Below, piece by piece: positions 8,201 through 16,453 of a stretch of 32,870 nucleotides of DNA. This stretch comes from JBFHNV01 sp041593595 (GTDB taxonomy: Bacteria > Pseudomonadota > Gammaproteobacteria > HK1). Every line of letters starts with the position of its first letter. Positions within the stretch are counted from its first letter, which is position 1. The DNA lies in the NCBI GenBank assembly GCA_041593595.1, contig JBFHNV010000041.1:1-32870 (forward strand), written 5' to 3'. The notes beneath the pieces are model-generated. The model was not told the origin of the DNA, searched no databases, and was given only the letters and a program-made list of their open reading frames with translations. A program made the position numbers and the translations under genes.

Positions 8201-8520
8201 CCTCGTGCCCGTAAGTCGTGAGATCCAGGAACCGGTCGGGCCCTGGGTCCCTCGAGTCCCCTCGGTGGATGATGTACGCGAGCTCGCTCGCATTGGTAGC
8301 GAGTCCGATCTCGAAGATGGCACCGAACTGGTGGCAGCCCCCCGGCTTGATCGGCGGGCGCCAGCTCGGAGTCGGGTGCTGCGCTCCGCTCCAGCCGTGA
8401 AGGCCCCGGATATCGTCGAAGTCTCCCGTGGTGTGGTCACCGTAGTCGCCGTCTGACCGGGAATCGTGAAGGGCGGCGTAGTCTTGGAAGAGGGGTCCCG
8501 CTGCCCGAGGCGCGCGTCAA
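8195..8520 (-). pseudogene. Pullulanase-associated (PUD/CBM41-type) domain fragment
   Basis: A stop-free minus-strand stretch of about 108 codons reads …SDGDYGDHTTGDF…, HQFGAIFEIGLA, ELAYIIHRGDSRDPGPDRFL and DLTTYGHEV. The order DGDYGDH – FEI – YIIHKGDxKDPGPDxFL – GHEVW is typical of the starch/glycogen-binding PUD domains at the N-terminus of bacterial pullulanases. Here only one domain remains: a stop lies about nine codons before it, and at GHEV it runs into an IS3 transposase tail. No catalytic GH13 sequence is seen nearby. The fragment shows the genome, or the donor of this DNA, once had an alpha-glucan-degrading enzyme. Confidence 0.65.
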
Positions 8521-9021
8521 CGGTAAGTCCCTGCAGAGTCCCCGTCCCCGGCAATCCTTCGGTGCGCTGCCAACACCGCTGGTCCGAAGAGCGAGTGTGT
8601 CAGCCTACGTCCTGCGCGCGTCCAGGCGACGACGGCCCCGCGGCGTGCGCCTCGTTCCATGCCCGACGCTTGCCGCTGCGGTCACTTGAATCTCGCCCCT
8701 GGCCAGTAGCTGCCACCCAACGTGGATCGGGGCCTGGTTTCACGTGGCTCGCGGTCGCGGCTGCAGAAGTCTGTACCGGCATGCGTACTTCCACCGACAA
8801 CGTTCGTTCACCACGGCGAGAATGATCGAGTGCTCGGCGCCCCGGCGTATTGACGCACGTCGAGGACCTCGGCGGAGGTGTCGATCGCGCTTCACCCGAT
8901 CCGGGCGTCGGGCCGTGCGGCCTCGCGACCGGCGCGCCCGGATGACACGGATCAATTGGGTCGTCGCACCGGACTGATAGCATTTCAGCCCCGGAGAGCT
9001 GAGTCGCCCGCGACCGATCCG
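8521..9021. other. Gene-poor stretch before the V-ATPase operon
   Basis: No recognisable protein is found in any frame. Base composition is visibly less GC-biased than in the neighbouring genes, as in the rest of the decayed region from 7300. It should hold the promoter of the V-ATPase operon. Confidence 0.5.
8955..8982 (+). promoter_or_regulatory. Possible sigma-70-type promoter of the V-ATPase operon
   Basis: TTGGGT, 16 bases, then TAGCAT lie about 40 bases before the first gene. The match to TTGACA/TATAAT is partial, so this is a weak candidate chosen mainly for its position. Confidence 0.25.
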
Positions 9022-9396
9022 ATGCGAAAGTCCACGTCGCCGCCAACCGACCCGCGGATCGACGAGGCCATGAACCTCGTGCTGGAGACGGAACGGCGCG
9101 CGCGCGAGGAAATCGAGCGATGCGAGCGCGAGGCGACCGAGGTCCTCGACGAGGCGCAGCGTCGCGCGCGCAGGGTCGTGGAGCGCTGCGATGCGCGCAT
9201 CACCGCGATCCGGCGACGCTCGGCGCAGGCGACCGAGCGCGCGGTCTCGGCGCTCCTCGCCGGTGATACCGAGGTGCCCGAGGGGTCCGGGGATCCGGAG
9301 CGCGAGGCGGCACGCATCGAAGCGGCAGCAGGGCGGCTCGCGGCGCGGCTCACCAGTATTCACGACGACTCGTCGGAACACGCGCCGCGCCCATGA
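9022..9396 (+). CDS. V/A-type ATPase peripheral-stalk subunit (G/H-like)
   Basis: This 124-residue charged protein is almost entirely predicted helix. From about residue 12 to 80 it has dense Glu/Arg heptads (ETERRAREEIERCEREATEV, then LDEAQRRARRVVERC), the pattern of the AtpH/subunit G coiled coil that pairs with subunit E in the peripheral stalk. It opens the operon and overlaps the next gene by four bases (ATGA at 9393-9396). The ATG at 9022 is the first good start; the open frame extends further upstream without plausible protein, and a later ATG at 9070 is possible. Sequence alone cannot prove the subunit because such coiled coils are poorly conserved; position and partner genes carry the call. 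Confidence 0.72.
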   Translation: MRKSTSPPTDPRIDEAMNLVLETERRAREEIERCEREATEVLDEAQRRARRVVERCDARITAIRRRSAQATERAVSALLAGDTEVPEGSGDPEREAARIEAAAGRLAARLTSIHDDSSEHAPRP

Positions 9397-10163
9397 ACCG
9401 ATTGGCGAGCTTCGCGTACGCGCAGGCGCGCCTCCACGCGCGGCACGCCCGCCGTCTCGGCGACGCCGACTGGCGGCGGCTCGCGAGCGTGGGCGACCTC
9501 CTCCAGCTCCTGCAGGCGGCTCGCGCGAGCGCGCTGCGCGGGTGGGTGCTGCCGTTCACCGAGGACACCGACGTCCACGAGATGGAGCTCCGGCTCTGCC
9601 GGCAGTTCCGCGAGTACGTCGCCGAGGTGGCCGCCTGGCAGCCGCGCGACTGGCGCGAGGCGGTGCGGTGGACGATGCGCCTCCCCGATCTGCCGGCCCT
9701 GCGCCACCTGCTCTCGGGCGAGCCGGCCTGGCCGTGGATTCGGGAGGACGAGGCGCTCGCGCGCTTCGTGGCCGAGGACGGCGAGGCACGGCGCGAGGCG
9801 CTGCGCCGCTCGGGGTACGGGCCGATGGTGCGCGCGTGGGAGCAGGACGACGACCTGTTCGAAGGATGGCTGGTCCACTGGCGGCGACTGTGGCCGCGGG
9901 CTCCCCGCGACCTCGTCCACGCGCTCGAGCGGCTCGGCACCAAGATGCGCCGGCACGTCGGCGCCCTCGCCGGCGACGCGGGCGGCGCGGATCGCGAGCG
10001 CGAGCGGGTCGTGAAGCGGCTCGAGCACGACTTTCGGCGCCACACTCACCAGCCCGCGGCGGCCTGCATCCACATCGCGCTGGTTGCGGTCGAGCTCGCC
10101 GCCCTCAGGGCCGAGCTCGTGCGCCACCGGCTCTTCGATACGGCCCGCACGGACACGGAGTGA
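9393..10163 (+). CDS. atpC: V/A-type ATPase subunit C (AC39/d-like rotor socket)
   Basis: This 256-residue soluble protein matches the AC39/subunit C family, the funnel that docks the central stalk onto the membrane c-ring. Family features are the N-terminal YAQARLHARHARRL (cf. 'Y..aR..A...rLl') and the internal GDLLQLLQAARASALRGWV segment. It overlaps both neighbours by a few bases. Its place before subunit I is unusual: in Thermus and many other bacteria subunit C lies after E. The family diverges widely, so the call rests partly on operon position. The symbol follows the archaeal/Thermus V-type usage and is not the F-type epsilon subunit. Confidence 0.75.
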   Translation: MNRLASFAYAQARLHARHARRLGDADWRRLASVGDLLQLLQAARASALRGWVLPFTEDTDVHEMELRLCRQFREYVAEVAAWQPRDWREAVRWTMRLPDLPALRHLLSGEPAWPWIREDEALARFVAEDGEARREALRRSGYGPMVRAWEQDDDLFEGWLVHWRRLWPRAPRDLVHALERLGTKMRRHVGALAGDAGGADRERERVVKRLEHDFRRHTHQPAAACIHIALVAVELAALRAELVRHRLFDTARTDTE

Positions 10164-12001
10164 TGTTCCGCTCGGTGCCAACACGGTGGTTCGAGCTGCT
10201 CACGACCCGCGAGGAACTCGCGCGCGCGGTTGAAACACTCGCGAGCACCCGTGCGGTCGAGCTCGAGACCCACAGCGGGGCCACCGCGCCGCTCGCGGCG
10301 CCCGATCTGCGGGCGCGGCTCGAGGAGTACGCGTACCTCGCGCGGCGCTACCGGCCGTACTGGCCACCCGCGCGGCACCGCTCGGGCGGCACGCCAGCCC
10401 TCCCCGCCGAGACCCTCGACGAGGCGCTCGCCCGGCTCCACGCCTGGCGCGACGACGCAGGGGCGCCGGTCGCGGAGCTCGAGCGCCTGCGGGCGGAGGG
10501 CACCGAGCTCGCGCTGCTGCGCGACCTCCTCGCGGGCGCCGGCGCGAGCCGGCTCGATCTGTCGCTCTTCGCGGCAGCGGGGCCGGCGCTCGCGGCGCGG
10601 CTGTTCCTCCTGCACGGAGACGTCCACCCGGCGCAGGTCCCGCCGGCGATCGTCACCCGGACCGTCGACGTCGACGCGCACCGATTCCTCCTCGCGCTCG
10701 GTCCCCGGGAGGAGGTGACGGCGCTCGATCGGGAAATGTCGGTGCTCGAGGCGCGCCGGGTCGCGATCCCCTCGTGGCTCGCCGGCGGCTGGCGCGACGC
10801 GCGCGACCAGGTCGCCGCGCGCAGCGAGGCGATCGAGGCCGACTGCCGGCGTCTGGCCGGCGCGATCCGCGCAATCGGCGACCGGCACCGGCTGCCCCAG
10901 GCACTCGGCGACATCGAGCGCCTGGAGTGGTTCCTCACCCACGCGGGCGCGTTGCCGACGAGCGAGAACTTCGGCTGGGTCACCGGCTGGACCAGCGATC
11001 CCGACGGCCAAGGTCTGCGCCGGCGCCTCGAAGGGGCACGCGTGCACGGCCTGCTCCGGCTGACCGACCCGCCGGCGGACAAGCGCGCGCCCACCGTGAT
11101 GCGCAATCCGTGGTGGGCGAGCCCGTTCGAGCTGTTCGCGCGGTTGCTCGGCACCCCGGGACAGGCCGAGGTCGACCCGAGCCGGCTCCTCGCGGTGTTC
11201 GTCCCGGTGATTTTCGGGTACATGTTCGGCGACGTCGGGCAGGGAGCGGTGCTCGTGGTCCTCGGCCTCGTCCTGGCGCGGCGCTGGCCGCTGGCGCGGG
11301 TCCTGGTCGCGGGCGGCGTGTGCGCCATCGCGTTCGGATTCGCGTTCGGGAGCGTCTTCTGCCGAGAGGACCTCATCGCCCCGCTGTGGCTGCACCCCCT
11401 CGAGGCGCCGCTCCCCGTGCTCGCGGTTCCCCTCCTCGGCGGCGTCGTGATCCTCGTGCTCGGTCTCGTGCTGAACGGGGTCGAAGCGTCGTGGCGCGGC
11501 GAACTCGCGTCGTGGTGGCGGACCGACGCCGCCCTGCTCGCGCTCTACCTCTTGCTCGTCTTCAGCCTCTGGCGCGTCGAGATCGCGGTGCTCGCGGCCA
11601 TCGCCCTCGGCTGGTACCTCCTCGGCGCCGCCTGGGAACACCGACGCGCCGCGAGGCGCTTCACGAGCGCTCTCGCCCACCTCTTCGAGAACGTGCTGCA
11701 GCTCGTCGTGAACTCGATCTCCTTCGCCCGCGTGGGCGCGTTCGCCCTCGCGCACGCAGGGGTGAGCCTCGCCGTCGTTTCGCTCGCCGACGCGACGGAA
11801 CACGCCGGTATCGGCATCGCGATCCTCGTCGTCGGCAACGTCGTCGTGATCGTTCTCGAAGGACTGGTGGTCTCCATCCAGACCACCCGCCTCGTGCTGT
11901 TCGAGTTCTTCGTCCGCTTCCTGCGGGGCGAAGGCCGGGTCTTCCATCCGCTCGCGCCGCCGGCGCCGCCCCCCATTTCCAGTCTCGGGAGTTCGCAATG
12001 A
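10163..12001 (+). CDS. atpI: V/A-type ATPase subunit I (a-type membrane stator)
   Basis: This 612-residue protein has a cytoplasmic N-terminal arm of about 330 residues and a C-terminal membrane half with about seven or eight hydrophobic helices. Signature segments are GWVTGWTSDPDG (fold used by the I family), FGYMFGDVGQG near 351-361 (family consensus FGxMFGDxGHG), and NSISFARVGAFALAHAG near 518-534, whose arginine is the expected stator charge facing the c-ring carboxylate. With subunit K it forms the ion path. The ATG at 10163 overlaps the upstream TGA. The stop overlaps the start of subunit K (ATGA at 11998-12001). The conserved membrane arginine is present, so it should be functional. 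Confidence 0.92.
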   Translation: MFRSVPTRWFELLTTREELARAVETLASTRAVELETHSGATAPLAAPDLRARLEEYAYLARRYRPYWPPARHRSGGTPALPAETLDEALARLHAWRDDAGAPVAELERLRAEGTELALLRDLLAGAGASRLDLSLFAAAGPALAARLFLLHGDVHPAQVPPAIVTRTVDVDAHRFLLALGPREEVTALDREMSVLEARRVAIPSWLAGGWRDARDQVAARSEAIEADCRRLAGAIRAIGDRHRLPQALGDIERLEWFLTHAGALPTSENFGWVTGWTSDPDGQGLRRRLEGARVHGLLRLTDPPADKRAPTVMRNPWWASPFELFARLLGTPGQAEVDPSRLLAVFVPVIFGYMFGDVGQGAVLVVLGLVLARRWPLARVLVAGGVCAIAFGFAFGSVFCREDLIAPLWLHPLEAPLPVLAVPLLGGVVILVLGLVLNGVEASWRGELASWWRTDAALLALYLLLVFSLWRVEIAVLAAIALGWYLLGAAWEHRRAARRFTSALAHLFENVLQLVVNSISFARVGAFALAHAGVSLAVVSLADATEHAGIGIAILVVGNVVVIVLEGLVVSIQTTRLVLFEFFVRFLRGEGRVFHPLAPPAPPPISSLGSSQ

Positions 12002-12351
12002 TTCGACGCAACACGACGCTGGCCATCGCTCTCACAGCCGCGGCCGCGATCCTCGCAACCCTGGGCACCTTGCTGCTGTCCCTTCCCCCCGCCGTGGCCG
12101 CCACCCCCGCCGCAGCCCCTCCCCCCGACAGCATAGGACTCGGGTGGGGTTTGCTCGCGGCCGCGATCGCGACCAGCGCGTCGTCGCTCGGCGCCGGCTA
12201 CGCGGTGGCGGTGGTGGGCAGCGCCGCGGTCGGAGCGCTCGCGGAGAAACCCGAGCTCCTCGGGCGCGTGCTCATCCTGGTCGGTCTCGCCGAGGGCATC
12301 GCCATCTACGGCGTGCTGATCTCGATCCTGATCCTCAATCGCGTCACCTGA
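11998..12351 (+). CDS. atpK: V/A-type ATPase proteolipid subunit K (c-ring), single hairpin
   Basis: This 117-residue protein is the ring proteolipid that carries the translocated ion. A hydrophobic N-terminal segment (7-35, ending AVAATPA) looks like a signal or extra helix, as in Thermus subunit L. Then comes one hairpin: GAGYAVAVVGSAAVGALAEK, a short polar loop, and VGLAEGIAIYGVLISILIL. The ion carboxylate is E99. The residues marking Na+-binding c-subunits (Gln in the first helix, Glu-Ser in the second) are replaced here by Ala (G-A-G-Y) and Gly (A-E-G-I), so proton coupling is the better inference. Unlike the duplicated 16-kDa form of eukaryotes and Enterococcus, this has one hairpin per chain. 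Confidence 0.9.
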   Translation: MIRRNTTLAIALTAAAAILATLGTLLLSLPPAVAATPAAAPPPDSIGLGWGLLAAAIATSASSLGAGYAVAVVGSAAVGALAEKPELLGRVLILVGLAEGIAIYGVLISILILNRVT

Positions 12352-12377
12352 TCGCGACCCGCGGTCCCCGGGGAACG

Positions 12378-12674
12378 ATGCCCGCACCAATCTTCATCGG
12401 CGACGAGGTCAGCGCGAGCGCCTGGCGGCTCGGGGGGGCGAGGGTTCGCGTGCCCGCCGGCGACGACCCCGCGCCCGAGCTCGCCTGGGCGTGTCGCGAG
12501 GCCGAGCTCGTGCTGATCACGGCGGCGCTCGCGGCGCGGCTCCCGGCGGACGAGCTCGCCCGCCGCCGGGCGGGGCTGCGCCCGCTCGTGCTCGTCGTGC
12601 CCGACATCCGCGCCCGGGTGGCGGTGCCGGATCTCGCTCGCTGGGTTCGGGCCCGGCTCGGGCTGGAAGGATGA
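12378..12674 (+). CDS. atpF: V/A-type ATPase subunit F (central stalk)
   Basis: This short 98-residue protein opens PIFIGDEVSASAWRLGGARV, closely following the family pattern IGDxDxVxGFRLAGv. The middle has ELVLITAALAARLP and the end a PLVLVVPDI strand, matching the small Rossmann-like F domain that binds subunit D and regulates rotation. The ATG at 12378 follows a 26-base gap after K, the largest gap inside the operon. The stop overlaps the subunit E start (ATGA at 12671-12674). Length is normal for the family. The symbol follows V-type naming and is unrelated to F-type subunit b. Confidence 0.82.
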   Translation: MPAPIFIGDEVSASAWRLGGARVRVPAGDDPAPELAWACREAELVLITAALAARLPADELARRRAGLRPLVLVVPDIRARVAVPDLARWVRARLGLEG

Positions 12675-13315
12675 CGCCACCCGGCACCGTTCTCGACGCG
12701 CAGGTCGACGCGCTCGAGCGCGTCGTCGAGTCGCACCGCGAGGCGCGTTGCCGGGAGATCCTCGAAGCGGCTCGCCGGCGCGCGGCGGAGACGCTGGCGC
12801 GGGCGCACCGTGAGAGCCGTGCCCGCGTGCGCGCGGCGATCGACGACGAGCGCCACCGCATGGGCGAGACGCTCGCCGCGACCCGGGCCCGCCTCGCGTC
12901 GCGCGCACGCGAGCGTCGCCAGCGCCGGGACCGCGAGCGGCTGGAGCGCGCCTGGCCGCGACTCGAGGAAGCGCTCGCCGAGCGCTGGCGCGACGGCGAG
13001 GGCCGGCGGCGGTGGGTGGAGGCCCTCGCCGGGGAGGCGCTCGCCCGCCTTCGCCGCGACCGGTGGCGAATCGAGCACCCGAACGAGTGGGATCCGGCCG
13101 AGCTCGGCGGCGCGCTCGAGCGCGTCGTGCGGCACTGCGGCGGGGAGTCTCCCGCCTTCGCGGGGTGCCCGGACATCCGGGCGGGTCTACGGTTCTCCGC
13201 CGCCGGCGCGTATCTGGACGGCACCGTCCCAGGGCTCCTCGCGGACGCGTCACGCGTCGAGGCGGAGCTCCTCGCCGAGCTCGGCGCCGTGGACGAAGAC
13301 GAGCCGGCGCCGTGA
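12671..13315 (+). CDS. atpE: V/A-type ATPase subunit E (peripheral stalk)
   Basis: This 214-residue protein has a long charged helix over roughly residues 10-110 (many Arg/Glu, e.g. REARCREILEAARRRAAETL), followed by a smaller globular C-terminal part with LRFSAAGAYLDGTVPGLL, comparable to the 'v..n.s..gr....' region of subunit E that grips the catalytic head. It overlaps F and A by four bases each. Coiled-coil sequence is a weak identifier, but the two-part build, size and place before subunit A fit subunit E well. The symbol follows V-type naming. Confidence 0.78.
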   Translation: MTPPGTVLDAQVDALERVVESHREARCREILEAARRRAAETLARAHRESRARVRAAIDDERHRMGETLAATRARLASRARERRQRRDRERLERAWPRLEEALAERWRDGEGRRRWVEALAGEALARLRRDRWRIEHPNEWDPAELGGALERVVRHCGGESPAFAGCPDIRAGLRFSAAGAYLDGTVPGLLADASRVEAELLAELGAVDEDEPAP

Positions 13316-15066
13316 GCGAGGCCCTCGTTCGCTCGGTGAGCGGCCCGGTGCTGAGAGCCCGGACCGAGGGCGCCTTCCACATGGGAGAGGCGGTGCGCGT
13401 CGGCCGGCGCGGGCTGCTCGGCGAGGTGATCCGGATCGAGGGTGACGAGATCGTGGTCCAGGTCTACGAGGACACCGGCGGGCTTCGTCCCGGCGTGCGG
13501 GTCCGCGGGAGCGGCTTCGCGTTCGCGGTGCAGGTCGGTCCGCACCTGCTCGGAGGCATCTTCGACGGGCTCCTGCGCCCGCTCACGAGCGCCGATGCGG
13601 ACTACATCGAGCCCGGCTCGACGGAGAAGGCGCCGCGCGTGCTTCCATTCGAGCCGACCGCGCGGGACGGGGAGTCGCTCTCGGCGGGAATGAGCTTCGG
13701 CAACGTTCGCACCTCGCCCGAGAAGTGGCTGCGCTGCCTCGTCCCCCCCGGGGTGCACGGCACGGTCACCCGCGTCGCCGCGGGCGGGGAGTACGCGCAC
13801 GACGCTCCGCTGCTCTGGCTCCGCGACTCGGGGTCCGAGACGGTCGAGGTCGCGATGAGCCATCTGTGGCCGGTGCGCACCCCGCGCCCGATCGCTGCGC
13901 GGCTTCCCCCGGCCGGACCGATGCTCACCGGGCAGCGCGTGCTCGATGCGCTGTTCCCGATCGCCCAGGGCGGCAAGGCGACGCTGCCGGGGGGCTTCGG
14001 CACCGGAAAGACGGTGCTGCAGGAGAGTCTCGCCAAGTGGTGCGACGCCGACATCATCGTCTACGTCGGCTGCGGGGAGCGGGGCAACGAGATGTCGAGC
14101 GTGCTCCACGACTTCCCGCAACTCGAGGACCCACGCAGCGGCCGGCCGCTGATGGAGCGAACCGTCCTCATCGCCAACGTCTCCAACATGCCGGTCGCGG
14201 CGCGTGAGGCGAGCACCTACACCGCCATCTCGGTCGCCGAGTACTTTCGCGACCAGGGCAAGCACGTGGCGCTGATGGCCGACTCGACGAGTCGCTGGGC
14301 GGAGGCGCTGCGTGAGGTCTCGGGGCGTCTCGGCGAGCTCCCGGCGGAGTCCGGCTACCCGGCCTACCTCAGCAGCCGTCTCGCCGAGTTCTACGAGCGC
14401 GCGGCCCGCGTGCGCACGCTCGCGGGTGACGAGGGCTCGGTCACCGTCATCGGCGCGGTGAGCCCGCCGGGCGGCGACTTCTCCGAGCCGGTGACGACCC
14501 ACACCAAGCGCTATGCGCGCTGCTTCTGGGCGCTCGATCGCGTGCGCGCCCAGGCCCGTTTCTACCCCGCGATCCATCCCCTGCAGTCGTACTCGGAGGA
14601 CGTCGGCGCGCTCACCGCGTGGTGGCAGTCGCACGGCGACTCGCAGTGGCCGGAGACGCGCCGCAAGTTCCTGACCCTGCTCGAGCAGCAGGCCCGTCTC
14701 GATCGCATGGCCCGGATCGTCGGCAAGGAAGCGCTGCCGATGCGTCAGCAGCTCGTCCTGCTCTGCGCGCAGATCGTGGCCGAGGGCTTCCTCCGTCAGT
14801 CCGCGATCTCGCCCGTCGACCGGTACTGCTCGCCGGCGCGCCAGGTGCGGATGATGCGGCTCATCGCGCGCTTCATCGAGCTCGCGGAAGACGCGGTCGA
14901 AGCGGGCGCGGACGTTGCGGAGCTGTCGACGCTGCCGGTGGTTCGGGGGCTGCAGCGCATGGGCGAGGAGATCGGCGAGGACGATGCGCGCCAGTTCGAG
15001 GCCTTGCGCGAGCGCCTCGAGGCCGATTTCGCGCCCTGGACGAGGGTGGGCGTCGATGCAGGCTGA
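13312..15066 (+). CDS. atpA: V/A-type ATPase catalytic subunit A
   Basis: This 584-residue protein is the ATP-hydrolysing or synthesising subunit. The N-terminal beta-barrel starts VRSVSGPVLRA. A non-homologous insert of about 90 residues (110-200), diagnostic of subunit A versus F-type beta, contains the PGVHGTVT segment. The P-loop is GGFGTGKT (227-234), a small change from the usual GxFGSGKT. It is followed by GCGERGNEM with the catalytic glutamate, and MADSTSRWAEALREVSGRLGE. PPGGDFSEPVT and a CSPARQ-containing C-terminal helical domain are also family features. The start is a GTG at 13312 overlapping the subunit E stop. All catalytic motifs are present. Confidence 0.95.
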   Translation: MSEALVRSVSGPVLRARTEGAFHMGEAVRVGRRGLLGEVIRIEGDEIVVQVYEDTGGLRPGVRVRGSGFAFAVQVGPHLLGGIFDGLLRPLTSADADYIEPGSTEKAPRVLPFEPTARDGESLSAGMSFGNVRTSPEKWLRCLVPPGVHGTVTRVAAGGEYAHDAPLLWLRDSGSETVEVAMSHLWPVRTPRPIAARLPPAGPMLTGQRVLDALFPIAQGGKATLPGGFGTGKTVLQESLAKWCDADIIVYVGCGERGNEMSSVLHDFPQLEDPRSGRPLMERTVLIANVSNMPVAAREASTYTAISVAEYFRDQGKHVALMADSTSRWAEALREVSGRLGELPAESGYPAYLSSRLAEFYERAARVRTLAGDEGSVTVIGAVSPPGGDFSEPVTTHTKRYARCFWALDRVRAQARFYPAIHPLQSYSEDVGALTAWWQSHGDSQWPETRRKFLTLLEQQARLDRMARIVGKEALPMRQQLVLLCAQIVAEGFLRQSAISPVDRYCSPARQVRMMRLIARFIELAEDAVEAGADVAELSTLPVVRGLQRMGEEIGEDDARQFEALRERLEADFAPWTRVGVDAG

Positions 15067-16453
15067 GCTGTCCGTCACCGGCACTGTCACCAGCATCAAG
15101 GGGCCGCTGCTGTTCCTGCGCCGCAACGTTGACGTCGGTCTCAACGAGGCGGTCGAGGTGAGCGGACCGGACGGGCGCCGTCGGCTGGGGCGCATCACCG
15201 CGATCGACGAGGACCACATGGCGGTGGAGGTGCTCGAGACCACCGAGGGCCTCTCGCCGTCCACGACGCGGGTGCGCTTCCACGGCGAGCCGCTGCGCTT
15301 CGCAGTCGGACCCGAGCTCTTCGGGCGCATCTTCGACGGGGTCGGGCGGGTGATCGACGGCGGGCCGCCGGTGCCGGCTGTGCGACGCCTGCGCATCGAG
15401 GGACTCGCGATCAACCCCGCCCGCAGGGCGAGGCCGCGGGACTTCATCGAGACCGGCGTGTCCACCATCGATCTCATGAACAGCCTCGTGCGCGGGCAGA
15501 AACTGCCAATTTTCTCCGGCGGTGGGCTCCCGCACGACCGCATGGCCGTGCAGATCGCCCGCGATGCGCGGCTTCGCGGGGAGGGCGCGGACTCCTTCTC
15601 CATCGTCTTCGTCGGCATCGGTGTTCCGCACGACACGGCGGAGTCGTTTCGCCAGGCGATGGAGACGAGCGGCGCGCTCGAGCACACCGTGATGTTCCTC
15701 AACCTCGCGAGCGACTCGAGCGTGCAGCGCCTCCTCACCCCGCGGTTCGCGTTGACCGCGGCCGAGTACCTTGCATTCTTCGAGGGCCGGCACGTCCTCG
15801 TCGTCATGACCGACATGACGAACTACAGCGAGGCCCTTCGCGAGGTTGCGACGAGTCACGCCGAGATCCCGGGCCGCAAGGGTTATCCAGGGTACATGTA
15901 CTCGGATCTCGCGACCCTCTACGAGCGGGCCGGTTGCATCCGCGGGGTCTCGGGAACGCTGACCCAGCTCCCGATTCTCACGATGCCGGCCGACGACATC
16001 AGCCACCCGATCCCGGACCTGACCGGCTACATCACCGAGGGGCAGATCGTGCTCGACCGGGATCTCGACCGGCGCGGGCTCTACCCTCCCGTGAAGGTCC
16101 TGCCCAGCCTGTCGCGGCTGATGAAGGACGGTACCGGGGAGGGCTTCAGCCACGCCGATCACCCCGCCCTCGCCCAGCAGCTCTACGCGGCCTACGCCCG
16201 CGCGGCGCAGGTGCGGGTGCTCGCGAGCGTTGTCGGCAACGAGGGCCTCGCCGATCTCGACCGGCACTTCCTCGAGTTCGGCGACCGCTTCGAGCGCGAG
16301 TTCGTTCAGCAGACGGCTCGACGCACGCTCGAGGAGACGATGCGCGTCGGCTGGGAGGTGCTGAGGGCACTGCCGCAGGCCGAGCTGCACCGCTTGAACG
16401 ACGACCAGATCCGCCGTCATCTGAGCGATTCCGAAGCCGCGTTGGACGGGTAG
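15056..16453 (+). CDS. atpB: V/A-type ATPase subunit B (regulatory)
   Basis: This 465-residue non-catalytic partner of subunit A forms the A3B3 head. It lacks a working P-loop: the site reads FSGGGLPHD (153-161), exactly the family form. Other family features are PARRARPRDFIETGVSTID, VVMTDMTNYSEALREV, GRKGYPGYMYSDLATLYERAG and PADDISHPIPDLTGYITEGQ. Its ATG lies 11 bases inside the end of subunit A, a stronger overlap than the others, implying close coupling of A and B translation. Length is normal. The symbol follows V-type naming. Confidence 0.95.
   Translation: MQAELSVTGTVTSIKGPLLFLRRNVDVGLNEAVEVSGPDGRRRLGRITAIDEDHMAVEVLETTEGLSPSTTRVRFHGEPLRFAVGPELFGRIFDGVGRVIDGGPPVPAVRRLRIEGLAINPARRARPRDFIETGVSTIDLMNSLVRGQKLPIFSGGGLPHDRMAVQIARDARLRGEGADSFSIVFVGIGVPHDTAESFRQAMETSGALEHTVMFLNLASDSSVQRLLTPRFALTAAEYLAFFEGRHVLVVMTDMTNYSEALREVATSHAEIPGRKGYPGYMYSDLATLYERAGCIRGVSGTLTQLPILTMPADDISHPIPDLTGYITEGQIVLDRDLDRRGLYPPVKVLPSLSRLMKDGTGEGFSHADHPALAQQLYAAYARAAQVRVLASVVGNEGLADLDRHFLEFGDRFEREFVQQTARRTLEETMRVGWEVLRALPQAELHRLNDDQIRRHLSDSEAALDG

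Noticed and set aside
12517..15816. Long minus-strand frame opposite V-ATPase subunits E, A and B
   Set aside because: The plus strand encodes clear family proteins with catalytic motifs; the antisense product has none.
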